Shown here in pieces: positions 27,922 to 37,942 of a stretch of 57,753 nucleotides of DNA. Position 1 is the first letter of the stretch, and every line of letters starts with the position of its first letter. The position numbers and the translations under genes were made by a program. Source of the stretch: Neobacillus thermocopriae (lineage in GTDB: Bacteria > Bacillota > Bacilli > Bacillales > Cytobacillaceae). Location: positions 1-57,753 of the forward strand of contig NZ_JAAIUV010000023.1 of the NCBI RefSeq assembly GCF_010975035.1, given 5' to 3'. The notes under the pieces are model-generated. The model was not told where the DNA came from and ran no database searches. It was given only the letters and a program-made list of their open reading frames with translations.

Positions 27922-27950
27922 AAGAAAAATCCCCCATATTTATATGGGGG
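27922..27950 (-). terminator. Terminator of the proline dehydrogenase gene
   Basis: CCCCCATAT and ATATGGGGG pair perfectly with a 2-base loop, followed leftward by ATTTTTCTTTTTT. The hairpin lies 19 bases past the stop at 27969. Confidence 0.9.
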
Positions 27951-27968
27951 AGAAGGAGCTAAATGATA

Positions 27969-28955
27969 TTATTTTCGTTTTTTCTTTTGATCTTTTGTTA
28001 AACGTCCCAGAATAAATGCACCTGCTGCTACGCCTAGGATCGTATTTGTTTTCTTGTTAAATACTTGCTTTACTACAAGATTCAAGTTTTGTGGTCGTTC
28101 TGCAAGACGACGCATGAAATAACCATACCAGTCATTTCCAAATGGTACATACGTACAGAAGTTATACCCTTCTTTGGCTAATTGTAATTGCATATCTTTT
28201 CTAAAACCGTAAAGCATTTGGAATTCAAACTTATCATTTGGAATATTATGCTTTTTCACGAATTGCTTAACATGGTTAATAATTCGATGGTCATGTGTAG
28301 CGATAGAAGTAAATTTCCCATTTAGTAAATGCCATTCAATAAGCTTAATGTAATTAGCATCAATATCTTTTTTATCCTGGTAAGCGATTTCAGCTGGCTC
28401 TTTATAAGCTCCTTTTACTAGACGAATGCGATAATTTTGATATTTTTCAAGCCATTCTTGAGCTTTATGGAAATAAGCTTGAATAACGGTACCAACATTG
28501 TCGTATTCCATAGATAATTCATCCAGAAGGTCAAACGTTGGCTGCAAATGTTTGAAGTCTTCCATGTCTATATTGACAAACATATTATATTGACTAGCTT
28601 TATGAACAATTTCGCGAATATTATTCAAGCAAAATGAATAGTCGATATCAAGGCCTAATTGAGTAGGTTTTAATGAAATATGTGCATCTGCATTATTGGC
28701 ATGAATCGCCTCAATGACTTTTAGAATTTGCTCTTTGGCCTCATTAGCTTCTTCTTCTTTATAAACAAACTCACCTAAATTATCAACTGTACAAGAAATT
28801 CCATGGGCATTAAGTTCTTTGATACTTTTAATTGCTTCATCAATATTGGTTCCAGCAACAACACTTTGAGCTCCTAATTTTAGCCCATATTTTTTAGCAG
28901 CACTATTCAGAAGTTGATTTTGAGATAAAGCCATAAAGAAATCTTTCAGCATCAT
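27969..28955 (-). CDS. Proline dehydrogenase (monofunctional)
   Basis: This FAD enzyme oxidises proline to 1-pyrroline-5-carboxylate and passes electrons to the quinone pool at the membrane. The barrel domain is recognisable by ISLKPTQLGLDID, MFVNIDMEDF, RIRLVKGAYKEPAEIA, ATHDHRIINHV, FEFQMLYGFR and the signature FMRRLAERPQN. It is of the short Bacillus PutB/FadM type (about 303 residues) but has 25 extra C-terminal residues with a hydrophobic stretch (ILGVAAGAFILGRL) and a lysine-rich end, perhaps for membrane attachment. RocA at 3256 would complete conversion to glutamate. ATG at 28955 follows AAGGAG. Confidence 0.92.
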   Translation of the reverse strand: MMLKDFFMALSQNQLLNSAAKKYGLKLGAQSVVAGTNIDEAIKSIKELNAHGISCTVDNLGEFVYKEEEANEAKEQILKVIEAIHANNADAHISLKPTQLGLDIDYSFCLNNIREIVHKASQYNMFVNIDMEDFKHLQPTFDLLDELSMEYDNVGTVIQAYFHKAQEWLEKYQNYRIRLVKGAYKEPAEIAYQDKKDIDANYIKLIEWHLLNGKFTSIATHDHRIINHVKQFVKKHNIPNDKFEFQMLYGFRKDMQLQLAKEGYNFCTYVPFGNDWYGYFMRRLAERPQNLNLVVKQVFNKKTNTILGVAAGAFILGRLTKDQKKKRK

Positions 28956-29171
28956 GATTTGCTCCTTACTGTTAGAATAGTATCAATAATTACATTATAG
29001 CATACGCTTTCAAAAAATATTTTTTTTGGAATATTCTAAATGAAATAAAAAGATCTTTCTATACACACCCCTATCTATTTTATTTTTCTCCAATACTTTT
29101 TCACTATGTATTCTACTCTTTTGTTTAAAGTAAGTTATACAAAAGAAGGGAGGAATGGTTTAGATTCCTCC

Positions 29172-30236
29172 CTATTCCATAAATGAATGTTCTTCTTTCT
29201 CCCACTTTGATACTTCTTCCCGAACCCTTGGTGCTACTTCTGTTCCCAATAATCTTATGGCGTTCATCACATCTTCATGTGGCATGGTGCCAACAGGTAC
29301 ATGTAGCATAAAACGTGTGATGCCAACATGTTTTCGAAGGTGAATAATTTTTTCAGCGACTGTATCAGGATCCCCTACATAAAGGGCGCCTTCCAAACTT
29401 CTTGCCTGATCAAATGTTGAACGATCATAATACCCCCAGCCCCGTTCTCGACCCAAGACATTCATGACATACTGAGTAGGAGGGAAAAATTTATCCGCAG
29501 CTGTCTGTGTGTCCTCTGCTATGAAACCATGAGAATGAGAAGCTACAGAAAGCTTGGATGGATCATGACCGGCTTTTGCGGACGTTTTTTTATAAAGTTT
29601 AACAAGTGGAGCAAAGTGTCTAGGGCTTCCTCCAATGATCGCAAGAACAAGCGGCAGTCCGAGCAGGCCAGCACGGACGACAGATTGAGCATTACCACCG
29701 CTTCCAATCCATACTGGTAAAGGATTTTGAACCGGTCGTGGATACACCCCTAAATTGTGAATAGCTGGACGGAATTTTCCTTTCCAATTCACTTTTTCCG
29801 ACTGAGTGAGTTGTAACAACAGATCCAGTTTTTCTTCAAAAAGTTGATCATAATCCTTTAAATCATACCCAAACAGTGGAAATGATTCGATAAACGAGCC
29901 CCGTCCTGCCATAATCTCAGCCCTACCATTTGAAATTCCATCTAAGGTAGCAAAATCCTGAAACACCCTGACAGGATCTGCAGATGAAAGGACGGTCACA
30001 GCACTTGTTAAGCGTATCTTTTTTGTTTGAGATGCAGCAGCCGCTAGAACAACAGCAGGTGATGAGGCAGCGAAATCTTCTCGATGGTGCTCACCGACAC
30101 CGAAAACATCAAGACCAACCTGATCCGCCAGTATAATCTCCTCAACTACCTCACGTAAACGCTGGGCATGACTTATCACTTTGCCGGTCTGAACATCTGG
30201 CGTTGTTTCAACAAATGTACTTATCCCTATTTCCAC
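29172..30236 (-). CDS. LLM-class flavin-dependent oxidoreductase
   Basis: The 354-residue protein has the bacterial luciferase-like barrel: VFGVGEHHREDFAASSPAVV near the N-terminus, LTSAVTVLSSADPVRVFQDF, NGRAEIMAGRGSFIESFPLFG and VWIGSGGN. It should use reduced FMN supplied by a separate reductase, or F420-like flavin, to oxidise an unknown small molecule. It is a different subgroup from SsuD at 55484. The start is GTG at 30236, 9 bases after GGAGG. It stands alone downstream of the cysJI genes with a terminator between. Confidence 0.85.
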   Translation of the reverse strand: MEIGISTFVETTPDVQTGKVISHAQRLREVVEEIILADQVGLDVFGVGEHHREDFAASSPAVVLAAAASQTKKIRLTSAVTVLSSADPVRVFQDFATLDGISNGRAEIMAGRGSFIESFPLFGYDLKDYDQLFEEKLDLLLQLTQSEKVNWKGKFRPAIHNLGVYPRPVQNPLPVWIGSGGNAQSVVRAGLLGLPLVLAIIGGSPRHFAPLVKLYKKTSAKAGHDPSKLSVASHSHGFIAEDTQTAADKFFPPTQYVMNVLGRERGWGYYDRSTFDQARSLEGALYVGDPDTVAEKIIHLRKHVGITRFMLHVPVGTMPHEDVMNAIRLLGTEVAPRVREEVSKWEKEEHSFME

Positions 30237-30444
30237 AATGAAATCCCTCCTTGATGGGTAATTACTATCACACTATGTACCTATTTTCACGTTAATTTTA
30301 AATAAATTCAAGTGTTTCGAAATGTTTGAAGTTGAAATTCTTATAATGATGAGGAATCCAAAAATCTGCCAAAAATATTAGGGAAAAGTCGCCATAACTT
30401 CCTTTCCGGAACAACTATTTCATCGTAGGATTTTAACAACAAAG

Positions 30445-30483
30445 AAAAAAGCATCGGTTTCTAATTAGAATACCGATGCCTTT
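30445..30483 (-). terminator. Terminator of cysJI
   Basis: GCATCGGT (30451-30458) pairs with ACCGATGC (30472-30479), and the inner TTCTAATTAGAA extends the stem. A T-run follows leftward. It is a few bases past the cysI stop. Confidence 0.9.
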
Positions 30484-30488
30484 TACCT

Positions 30489-32207
30489 TTAGTCATGAAA
30501 ATTTGTTCCGTCTGTTACAGCCTTAACGATTCCAGCCCGAATGACAAAGTCACCAAAATGCTCACCTTCGTTCCGTTCTTTTGCATAACGGCTTAGTAGA
30601 ACACGAAGTTCGTTTAAGATTTCTCCTTCTCCGATGTTTTCACGGTACAATTTATTCAGACGGGAGCCGTCGAAAGCACCACCAAGGTACAAGTTGTATC
30701 TGCCTACCGCTTTCCCGATTAAGGCAATTTCCGCTAGGGCCGGACGCGCACAACCATTCGGACATCCTGTCATTCGAATCGTAATTTCCTGATCACGCAA
30801 GCCATTTTCATTAATAATTTCTTCAATTTTATCAATAAGTGTAGGGAGATATCGTTCACTTTCTGCAAATGCTAAACCACAGGTTGGAAGAGCCACACAG
30901 GCCATTGAATTTCTACGAAGGGCGGTATGGTGTGCTCCATCGGATAAACCGTATTGTTTCATTAGTTCATCCATTTGATCCTTTTTCTCGCTTGAAACAT
31001 TGGCAATGATTAGGTTTTGATTTGGGGTTAAACGAAAATCACCCGTATGAACTTTTGCAAGCTCCCTTAATGCTGTTTTCAGTTTATAATCTGGAAAATC
31101 CTTTACACGACCATTTTCAATAAATAATGTATAATGCCATTTACCGCCAGGTCCTTCCACCCAGCCATATCGATCACCATTATGTTCAAAATGATAGGGT
31201 TTGGCTTCTTCCAATTTCCATCCAAGACGAGACTCTAACTCTTCCTTCACGTTTTCAAGTCCGAGCCGGTCAACAGTATACTTGAATCGTGCATTTTTAC
31301 GCACGGAGCGATTTCCATAGTCGCGTTGGATCTCTATGGTTTTTTCAGCGACTTGCACGATTTTCTCTGGTGCACAAAAACCAATGACTTTTGCTACTTG
31401 AGGATAAGTCGCTTTATCGCCATGGGTGCTTCCCATACCACCGCCAATGGCTACATTAAAACCTATTAATTGATCGTTTTCAACGATGGCAATGAAACCT
31501 AAGTCTTGCGAGAAAACATCTATATCATTCGATGGTGGTACAGCAATTCCAATTTTAAATTTTCGTGGCAAATATGTTGGTCCGTATAATGGCTCTTCTT
31601 CTACCTCTGGAGTACCTGCCACTCTTTCTTCATCGAGCCAAATTTCATGATAGGCCCTTGTGCGGGGTAATAAATGTTCACTCAACAACTTCGCCCATTC
31701 ATAAACCTCACCATGTATATAGGATTGATATGGATTCGGGTTGCACATTACATTTCTGTTGACATCTCCACAAGCCGCAAGCGTCGTTAACAAGGTTTTA
31801 TGGATTTCTTGAATCGTTTGTTTCATGTTCCATTTTAAAATCCCATGAAATTGAAACGACTGGCGTGTTGTTAACTTGATGGTGCCATTTGCGTTTTTTG
31901 TTGCAAGTTCATCTAAAACAAGCCATTGTTCAGGAGTCACGACTCCACCTGGAGCTCGAACACGCAACATAAACTGGTAGGCAGGTTCTAATTTTTGCTT
32001 TTGTCGTTCATTCCGCAAATCGCGGTCATCTTGCAAATAACTACCATGATGCTTCATGAGACGGTTATCATCATCAGGGATCCCGGCACTTAAACGGTCT
32101 TCCATGGCTTCCTTGAGGGTGCCACGCAAGTAATCACTTTCAATTTTGATACGTTCGACATCACTTGGCTTGCCATCTGGTGCCTTTAGAATTTGCTTTG
32201 TCGTCAT
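30489..32207 (-). CDS. cysI: Assimilatory sulfite reductase (NADPH), hemoprotein beta subunit
   Basis: CysI carries siroheme and a 4Fe-4S cluster and performs the six-electron reduction of sulfite to sulfide with electrons from CysJ. The 572 residues match B. subtilis CysI (571). The cluster/siroheme ligands lie in the two cysteine motifs, [13 protein letters not shown] and [11 protein letters not shown], and the sulfite-binding basic region includes [14 protein letters not shown] at 32207 follows GAGGAG. It is 26 bases below cysJ on one transcript. Confidence 0.96.
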   Translation of the reverse strand: MTTKQILKAPDGKPSDVERIKIESDYLRGTLKEAMEDRLSAGIPDDDNRLMKHHGSYLQDDRDLRNERQKQKLEPAYQFMLRVRAPGGVVTPEQWLVLDELATKNANGTIKLTTRQSFQFHGILKWNMKQTIQEIHKTLLTTLAACGDVNRNVMCNPNPYQSYIHGEVYEWAKLLSEHLLPRTRAYHEIWLDEERVAGTPEVEEEPLYGPTYLPRKFKIGIAVPPSNDIDVFSQDLGFIAIVENDQLIGFNVAIGGGMGSTHGDKATYPQVAKVIGFCAPEKIVQVAEKTIEIQRDYGNRSVRKNARFKYTVDRLGLENVKEELESRLGWKLEEAKPYHFEHNGDRYGWVEGPGGKWHYTLFIENGRVKDFPDYKLKTALRELAKVHTGDFRLTPNQNLIIANVSSEKKDQMDELMKQYGLSDGAHHTALRRNSMACVALPTCGLAFAESERYLPTLIDKIEEIINENGLRDQEITIRMTGCPNGCARPALAEIALIGKAVGRYNLYLGGAFDGSRLNKLYRENIGEGEILNELRVLLSRYAKERNEGEHFGDFVIRAGIVKAVTDGTNFHD

Positions 32208-32233
32208 GTTGAAAAAACTCCTCTCTTTCCAAA

Positions 32234-34039
32234 TCAGTATACATCGCGCTGATAACGTTTTTGCTGCTGCATGGCGGAAAGATATTCTTCTGCCTGCTCA
32301 CGGCTCAAATTCCCTTCTTTTTCAATAATCTCAAGAAGTGTTTGATGAACATCGTGAGCCATATGTTTCTCATCCCCACAGATGTATACGTATGCGCCTT
32401 CTTCAAGCCATGTAAATAATTCTTTACTATGCTCAAGCATGCGATGCTGCACGTATACTTTTTCTTCCTGATCTCGAGAAAAAGCAACATCCATTTTCGT
32501 CAACACACCGTTTTTCAACCAATTTTGCCATTCGGTCTGGTAAAGAAAATCTGTCACAAAATGCTGATCACCGAAGAACATCCAAGCCTTTCCTTCCGCC
32601 CCCTGTTCTTCACGCTCTTGCATAAATGAACGAAATGGTGCAACACCCGTACCTGGGCCAATCATAATAATCGGCGCCTCTGGATCCGCTGGAAGTTTAA
32701 AGTTTTCATTATGCTGAATAAATATAGGCACTGTATCCCCAGGTTTTAAACGCTCTGCCGCGAATATAGAACAAACTCCTTTTCGTTCACGTCCATGTGC
32801 ATGATATCGAACAGCCCCAATGGTCAAATGAACCTCATCTGGGTTGGCTGTCAAACTGCTTGCAATCGAATAAAGCCGTGGTGGAATTTTTCGAAGCACA
32901 GAAACGAATTCTTGAGCAGAATCTCCCCATGAACCAAAGTCACGAATCAAGTCGAGAAGATCACGTCCATTCATATAGGCCTTTAATTTTTCCTCATTGC
33001 CTGGTGATACGAGATCCTTCAAGGCTTCATTGTGAGAAAGCTTTGAAATTTTTTCGATAAGGCCTTTCGTTAATACCGTTATTTCATAGTAACTCGTTAA
33101 AGCCTCTTTAAGGGTACGGGAGTCTCCATCTTTCACCGTCACGGTTTCTCCTGCCTCCCACGGAAGGACGTGAAGCAGTTCTTCAACTAATACAGGATCA
33201 TTTTCCGGATATATACCAAGGCTATCTCCTGGTTCATATTGTAAGCCAGAGCCTTCAAGTGATAATTCCAAGTGTCGTGTTTCTTTATTGGAACCACGTC
33301 CGTTTAAATTTAAATTTTCAAGTACTTCTGCTCGAAACGGGTTGCTTCTTGAGTACGTGGATTCCACCGTGGTTGTAGCTACTATTGGAATAGGAGCAGC
33401 ACTTTCCCCCTGTGATTCATTTAAACTGCTAAGTACCCCTTGAAGCCATTCAGCGGCTGGTACATCATAATCAACATCACAGTCAAACCGTGGATAAAGG
33501 CGTGTGCCTCCTAAGTCTTCTAGACGTTTATCGAAGTCTTTCCCCGTCTGACAGAAAAATTCGTAGGAACTATCACCAAGAGCCAGTACGGAGAATTGTA
33601 AGTGATCTAGCTTTGGAGCACGTCTACTATGCAAAAATTCATAGAAAGAACGTGCATTATCTGGTGGCTCACCTTCCCCATGGGTACTTGCAATGATCAG
33701 TAGGTTTTTTACTTTTTTCAAATTGTTTGGTTTAAAATCACTCATGGCAGAAACAGAAACTTGAAATCCGTTTCCTTCAAGAGTGGAAGCTGCTTTTTGG
33801 GCAAGTCCTTTTGAATTACCAGTTTGTGAACCATATAATATCGTTACTTCTTTTGATTGAATTGATCCGCTATTAGAAGTATTTTGTACTGCGTTTGTTC
33901 CTGGAACGAGAGTAGTCGCTGATGCGGCTAGATAACCACTTAGCCAAACTTTTTGAGTTTCTGTTAAAGTTGGCATCAGACGGTTGAGGAGCTCCGTTTG
34001 TTCCTGACTAAACGGACTGTTGATCACTTGAAGCTGCAC
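32234..34039 (-). CDS. cysJ: Assimilatory sulfite reductase (NADPH), flavoprotein alpha subunit
   Basis: CysJ moves electrons from NADPH through FAD and FMN to CysI. Domains in order are flavodoxin ([38 protein letters not shown]), an FAD-binding connecting domain ([15 protein letters not shown]), and an NADPH domain ([32 protein letters not shown]) with the QRDVY C-terminus. The GTG at 34039 gives a start [10 protein letters not shown] that aligns with B. subtilis CysJ (605 residues) and follows GAGGTG. A longer frame from 34057 overlaps that ribosome site. The promoter is at 34107-34135. Confidence 0.96.
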   Translation of the reverse strand: MQLQVINSPFSQEQTELLNRLMPTLTETQKVWLSGYLAASATTLVPGTNAVQNTSNSGSIQSKEVTILYGSQTGNSKGLAQKAASTLEGNGFQVSVSAMSDFKPNNLKKVKNLLIIASTHGEGEPPDNARSFYEFLHSRRAPKLDHLQFSVLALGDSSYEFFCQTGKDFDKRLEDLGGTRLYPRFDCDVDYDVPAAEWLQGVLSSLNESQGESAAPIPIVATTTVESTYSRSNPFRAEVLENLNLNGRGSNKETRHLELSLEGSGLQYEPGDSLGIYPENDPVLVEELLHVLPWEAGETVTVKDGDSRTLKEALTSYYEITVLTKGLIEKISKLSHNEALKDLVSPGNEEKLKAYMNGRDLLDLIRDFGSWGDSAQEFVSVLRKIPPRLYSIASSLTANPDEVHLTIGAVRYHAHGRERKGVCSIFAAERLKPGDTVPIFIQHNENFKLPADPEAPIIMIGPGTGVAPFRSFMQEREEQGAEGKAWMFFGDQHFVTDFLYQTEWQNWLKNGVLTKMDVAFSRDQEEKVYVQHRMLEHSKELFTWLEEGAYVYICGDEKHMAHDVHQTLLEIIEKEGNLSREQAEEYLSAMQQQKRYQRDVY

Positions 34040-34106
34040 CAAATCCATCCACCTCACAAAGTTGTAGTTTATCTTTAAAAATTTTCACAAAAAATAGATT
34101 ACTATC

Positions 34107-34135
34107 ATCATAGATTTACTATTCCTATAAGTCAA
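34107..34135 (-). promoter_or_regulatory. SigA promoter of cysJI
   Basis: On the minus strand a -35 TTGACT (34130-34135) and a -10 TATGAT (34107-34112) are separated by 17 bases. Initiation near 34100 leaves a 60-base leader before cysJ. Confidence 0.8.
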
Positions 34136-34178
34136 GTCGGTTTTATTTGTTTTATTTCTTGAAAAAATTAATTATTTG

Positions 34179-34217
34179 TTACTAATTGAACTTTACCGAA
34201 AGTTCTTTCATTAGTAA
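34179..34217. promoter_or_regulatory. Nested inverted repeat, probable CysL operator
   Basis: TTACTAAT (34179-34186) and ATTAGTAA (34210-34217) form perfect outer arms, and inside them GAACTTT-ACCG-AAAGTTC is a second perfect palindrome. The site lies between the divergent cysJ and cysL genes, 45-80 bases upstream of the cysJ -35 element. This suits a LysR-type activator that also controls itself. Confidence 0.65.
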
Positions 34218-34271
34218 AATAAATATTAATAATTATAACTATTAAAAAAACTAATAAAAGGCGTGAATTCA

Positions 34272-35165
34272 TTGAATTACGACGAATTAAAGACTTTTGT
34301 CACTCTTGCAGAAGTAAAAAATTTTACAAAAACAGCGGAAATGCTTCTTATGTCACAACCAAGTGTGAGCTTACATATAAAAAACCTTGAAGCAGAATTT
34401 CAAACAAAATTATTTTTGCGCTCACCAAAATTTCTTCAGATTACTCCAACAGGCGAACTTTTGTACGAGCGTGCGAAAAAAATGCTGACCATCTACGAAC
34501 AAACGAAACAGGATATTTTGGAACACCACCACATCATTAAAGGAGAATTAAAGATTGGAGCTAGCTTTACGATCGGCGAATATATCCTTCCTCCACTCCT
34601 TTATGACCTTCAGCAACACTATCCTGAATTGAAACTCGAAGTGATGATTGGGAATACAGAGGAAATCGTCAAGGCTGTTCGGCTATATCAAGTAGATGTT
34701 GGTTTAATTGAGGGACAAACAAATGATAAGGAGATCTGTGTTCATTCTTTTATGAAAGATGAATTGTTTATTGTATCATCCCCTCATCATGAACTTGCTA
34801 AAAAAGAGGAAGTGACCATGGCTGACCTACAAAATCAGTCATGGGTAAGTAGGGAAAGTGGATCAGGTACTGGAGGATACCTCAATCATGTCATTCGGTC
34901 AAATGGTCTCAAAGTAAAGTCACTGCTAACTATCAGTAGTAACCAAGGAATTAAAGAAATGCTGATCAATGGGATGGGACTGTCACTCTTGTCCTATAGT
35001 GTCATTGAACGGGATGTCCAGCATGGGAATCTTTCGATCATAAAAGTAAAAAATCAATCATTTACCAGAACTCTATCCTATATTTATGCTCCCATGATGT
35101 CAGATAAGCGAAATGTGAAAACCTTCATCAATGCCTTATTAAACAAATGGCCGAACGAAGGATGA
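34272..35165 (+). CDS. cysL: LysR-type transcriptional activator of cysJI
   Basis: The 297-residue LysR protein has the N-terminal winged helix-turn-helix (FTKTAEMLLMSQPSVSLHIK, residues about 15-35) and a C-terminal effector domain. Divergent placement from cysJI is the same as for B. subtilis CysL (YwfK). It should sense a sulfur metabolite such as sulfite or O-acetylserine. A GTG at 34263 is only one base from AAAAGG, whereas the TTG at 34272 has proper spacing and aligns with LysR starts, so TTG was chosen. Confidence 0.88.
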   Translation: MNYDELKTFVTLAEVKNFTKTAEMLLMSQPSVSLHIKNLEAEFQTKLFLRSPKFLQITPTGELLYERAKKMLTIYEQTKQDILEHHHIIKGELKIGASFTIGEYILPPLLYDLQQHYPELKLEVMIGNTEEIVKAVRLYQVDVGLIEGQTNDKEICVHSFMKDELFIVSSPHHELAKKEEVTMADLQNQSWVSRESGSGTGGYLNHVIRSNGLKVKSLLTISSNQGIKEMLINGMGLSLLSYSVIERDVQHGNLSIIKVKNQSFTRTLSYIYAPMMSDKRNVKTFINALLNKWPNEG

Positions 35166-35214
35166 ATTCATTCATAAGAAGATGACAAATACTTAGAAAA
35201 ATCCTATTTATCGT

Positions 35215-35889
35215 TTAAAGAATGATCTTATAATCTCTAACATTAAATTCTGTCATTTTCAAAGGGCCACCATTTAAGTAATTGACCATTGTTTTTAATA
35301 CATGAATAGTTGGAGGTGCTAACAAAATTTTATCAGATTCATAGGCTGATAGTGCTTCTTCTGGTGAGAGCCATATTGTGTCGCTAATTTCATGGGTATC
35401 TGGTTTTGGGGTTTGGCCTTTGGGTAACCTCGCCAGAAAAAAACGTGTATCAAAACGAATTTTATAGAGGCTCGGTGTAATAATGTGCCCAATATACGTT
35501 AAGCTTTCAAGATGAAGATAAATTTCTTCCTTCATTAAGATATGTAAAAAAGAGATTTCACCATTGAGGAGACGGCGGCGGTACTCCTGTATAGAATCTT
35601 CACTTAATACAACTGTCGTCCCGTCTTTCCGCTTGCAAAGGAGGACACCAGCTTCTTCAAATAATTCTCTAGCCGCTGCGATATAATGGGATCGTTCAAA
35701 TGAGTGTTCGATATTTTCATCGATAATAAATTCAGTATCATGAATCACATCTTCTTCTTCTACTCCCCCTCCAGGGAATACATAGTAACCGCCCATAAAT
35801 TTCATGGACTGTGGTCTCCTCGTCAAATAGATACTGGAAGAGTCATCCATTAAAACGACTGTGGAAGCAGGTTTTGGAATCACTGCCAT
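35215..35889 (-). CDS. NUDIX hydrolase
   Basis: The 224-residue protein starts at ATG 35889 after GGTGG (the longer frame from 35940 has no ribosome site). It carries a Nudix box, GGYYVFPGGGVEEED then AAARELFEEAGVLL, with an insertion of about 25 residues between the glycine part and the REXXEEXG part. Such insertions are typical of the NUDT7/NUDT19-like group, some of which act on CoA derivatives. The substrate here is unknown. It converges on cysL with a 50-base gap and no strong terminator. Confidence 0.83.
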   Translation of the reverse strand: MAVIPKPASTVVLMDDSSSIYLTRRPQSMKFMGGYYVFPGGGVEEEDVIHDTEFIIDENIEHSFERSHYIAAARELFEEAGVLLCKRKDGTTVVLSEDSIQEYRRRLLNGEISFLHILMKEEIYLHLESLTYIGHIITPSLYKIRFDTRFFLARLPKGQTPKPDTHEISDTIWLSPEEALSAYESDKILLAPPTIHVLKTMVNYLNGGPLKMTEFNVRDYKIIL

Positions 35890-36094
35890 TTGTAAACCAC
35901 CTTTCAAAATTGGCTTCCTTTCATAATATTCCACTTCCACTCATCATTTCCCTCTATATTATGAAAAAAATGTGTCATTATACAACCACTCAAAAAAGCA
36001 CACTGATCTCCCAGTGTACTTTTAGTAAACATCTTTTAAAAAATGTTATTGGTCTATTCATTGTAACATTTAAAAAAATTTAACTAATTTCTTT

Positions 36095-36241
36095 TTATGA
36101 CAATTGGTTATTACTTTCATTAAGCATTTCCTTCACATCTTGAGTAATTTTATCATAGCTTTGGTTTACTCTATCCATAACTGCTTCATTGTCTGATTGC
36201 TTTACTTCGTTCTTATTTTTTTGTTTATTCGTATTTTCCAT
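36095..36241 (-). CDS. Small hydrophilic protein, 48 residues
   Basis: A short leftward gene has a perfect ribosome site (GGAGGTGAAG) before ATG 36241 and ends at TAA 36095. The product is strongly hydrophilic, rich in Asn, Lys, Gln and Glu, with one amphipathic helix (AVMDRVNQSYDKITQDVKEM). There are no cysteines and no membrane segment. Size and composition would fit a minor small acid-soluble spore protein, but no specific family is recognised. It stands alone between a Nudix gene and a CAP-domain gene. Confidence 0.7.
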   Translation of the reverse strand: MENTNKQKNKNEVKQSDNEAVMDRVNQSYDKITQDVKEMLNESNNQLS

Positions 36242-36454
36242 ATACTTCACCTCCATTTTTAGCATGTGTAATGGAGTTTAATTTATTACATGGCTTGATT
36301 TTAAGTTTACATAATACTATTATTTTATAAATACATCTAGTATACGATCACTATTTAATTTTTTTGTGAAGGTAATCCGTATAGGTGGTTTGTAGAAATA
36401 TTTATTTTATAGCCTTAAATGGGATACAATGGTTTTAGATTTGGAGGTGAGATG

Positions 36455-37591
36455 ATGATTCGGACTCTCAAATGGATTGCATTCCTATTCCTATTAACGA
36501 TATTATGGCCTGTCATTGAAAATAAGATCGATAATGATAAATTTGCCCAGTCAATGGATCGGTTTCAGTCGCAAATAGATGAATGGGACGAAAACTCAAC
36601 GGTTTTGAGTGCCATTGAACCAATTGTTAAATCGATTCAATCCTTCCTGGCTCAGTTAAACATTCATGTGGAATGGCCAAATGATATACAGAAAGAATCA
36701 CCTCTCGTACAAAAACCGGAATTACAAGTCCCTTCTGAGCAGACCTTTTCGATTCATAACATGGAACTTGGTTACGATAAATCCATCGTTGAGCAGCAAA
36801 CCGGTCCTGCAAAACGAGTAACACGAAATGAATATGGATTGAAATGGCATGCTTATCATAAAGATTTTCATAACTTCTTTATGGCAATGTATGATAGCAA
36901 CAATAAGGTGGTTGGTTTATATACTAATCAGGATCTTATCGCTTCAAAAAATGGTATTCACATAGGAACCTCAAAAGAAATGGTATTAGAGGTACTTGGA
37001 AATCCCATATCAGGGCTCCAAAAAGGAATGACGATTTATCAATTTCAAGAAGATAGAAATTATGATGTTTTTGAACTAGATGAAGCTTATGTAACGATTT
37101 TTTATGATAAATATGCGGGAAATACAGTTACTGCTATGCAAATCATAAGTAAGGGTGTAGAACAAAAAAAACGCGATTTTTACACCAAAGCTAGCCAAGA
37201 GTTAACGATTGGTTTTGAGTACCAAATGTTCGATTTAACCAATGCTACTCGTGTCCAACATCAATTACCCATTCTTATATGGGATGATCATGTGAGTGAA
37301 ACGGCACGAAAACATAGCTTAGATATGGCTGAAAAACAGTATTTTGATCATACTAATCTCGAAGGAGAGTCCCCTTTCGACCGAATGAAGGAAGATGATG
37401 TAACCTTTCGTCTAGCTGGTGAAAACTTGGCATATGGGCAGTCTAGTAGCATTTTTGCCCATGAAGGGTTAATGAACTCCTATGGGCACCGAAAAAATAT
37501 TTTGCAAAAGGATTTTGAATATTTAGGAGTAGGAGTCGCCTTTAATAAGGAATCACACCCCTACTATACACAAAATTATTATGCGAACTAA
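36455..37591 (+). CDS. CAP-domain protein of the YlbC type, membrane-anchored
   Basis: The 378-residue protein starts at ATG 36455, seven bases after GGAGG. A hydrophobic segment follows (TLKWIAFLFLLTILWPVI) that anchors it or serves as a signal. The middle region (about 110-240) matches the CAP-associated domain seen in B. subtilis YlbC (IHIGTSKEMVLEVLGNP and similar). The C-terminal CAP/SCP-PR1 domain has DLTNATRVQHQLPILIWDDH, YFDHTNLEGESPFDRM, LAGENLAYG and SYGHRKNILQ. CAP proteins are secreted and their function in bacilli is unclear. It lies next to a spore SASP gene. Confidence 0.87.
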   Translation: MIRTLKWIAFLFLLTILWPVIENKIDNDKFAQSMDRFQSQIDEWDENSTVLSAIEPIVKSIQSFLAQLNIHVEWPNDIQKESPLVQKPELQVPSEQTFSIHNMELGYDKSIVEQQTGPAKRVTRNEYGLKWHAYHKDFHNFFMAMYDSNNKVVGLYTNQDLIASKNGIHIGTSKEMVLEVLGNPISGLQKGMTIYQFQEDRNYDVFELDEAYVTIFYDKYAGNTVTAMQIISKGVEQKKRDFYTKASQELTIGFEYQMFDLTNATRVQHQLPILIWDDHVSETARKHSLDMAEKQYFDHTNLEGESPFDRMKEDDVTFRLAGENLAYGQSSSIFAHEGLMNSYGHRKNILQKDFEYLGVGVAFNKESHPYYTQNYYAN

Positions 37592-37604
37592 AGAGTTTCG
37601 CGCA

Positions 37605-37636
37605 TGCATTAGTTTTTTCTAATTGGTTACATTATA
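37605..37636 (+). promoter_or_regulatory. Candidate SigG-type promoter of the SASP gene
   Basis: TGCATTA (37605-37611), 18 bases, CATTATA (37630-37636) resembles the forespore sigma-G consensus (TGAATA and CATACTA). SASP genes are normally sigma-G dependent, which favours the reading, but the match is only moderate. Confidence 0.45.
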
Positions 37637-37684
37637 TACGAGCAATTTTTTCATTGCTCAAAAAATCGTCGGGAGTGATGTATC

Positions 37685-37879
37685 ATGGCTAGAAACAAAC
37701 TTTTGGTTCCTGGTGCAGGCAATGTTCTGAACCAAATGAAAGAGGAAATCGCCAATGAGTTTGGAGTGAAGCTTGGTGCAGATACGACCGCACGAGCTAA
37801 CGGTTCAGTTGGTGGCGAGATGACAAAACGTCTTGTTGCCTATGCTGAACAAGCATTAAGAAATCAACAAGGTCAGTAA
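37685..37879 (+). CDS. Alpha/beta-type small acid-soluble spore protein
   Basis: This 64-residue protein coats spore DNA and protects it from UV and heat. It has the conserved N-terminal [14 protein letters not shown], where the GPR germination protease cuts around NEFGV, and the C-terminal [16 protein letters not shown] block. ATG follows GGGAGTG. It is monocistronic with a strong terminator. This gene shows the organism makes endospores. The exact ssp letter cannot be assigned. Confidence 0.95.
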   Translation: MARNKLLVPGAGNVLNQMKEEIANEFGVKLGADTTARANGSVGGEMTKRLVAYAEQALRNQQGQ

Positions 37880-37896
37880 CCTGTGATTTCTCATAT

Positions 37897-37928
37897 GCTG
37901 TCCCTTTATTGTAAAGGGACAGCTTTTT
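37897..37928 (+). terminator. Terminator of the SASP gene
   Basis: A 12-bp perfect stem, GCTGTCCCTTTA with TAAAGGGACAGC, is followed by TTTTT, 18 bases past the stop. Confidence 0.92.
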
Positions 37929-37942
37929 GAGTAGAGAATTTT

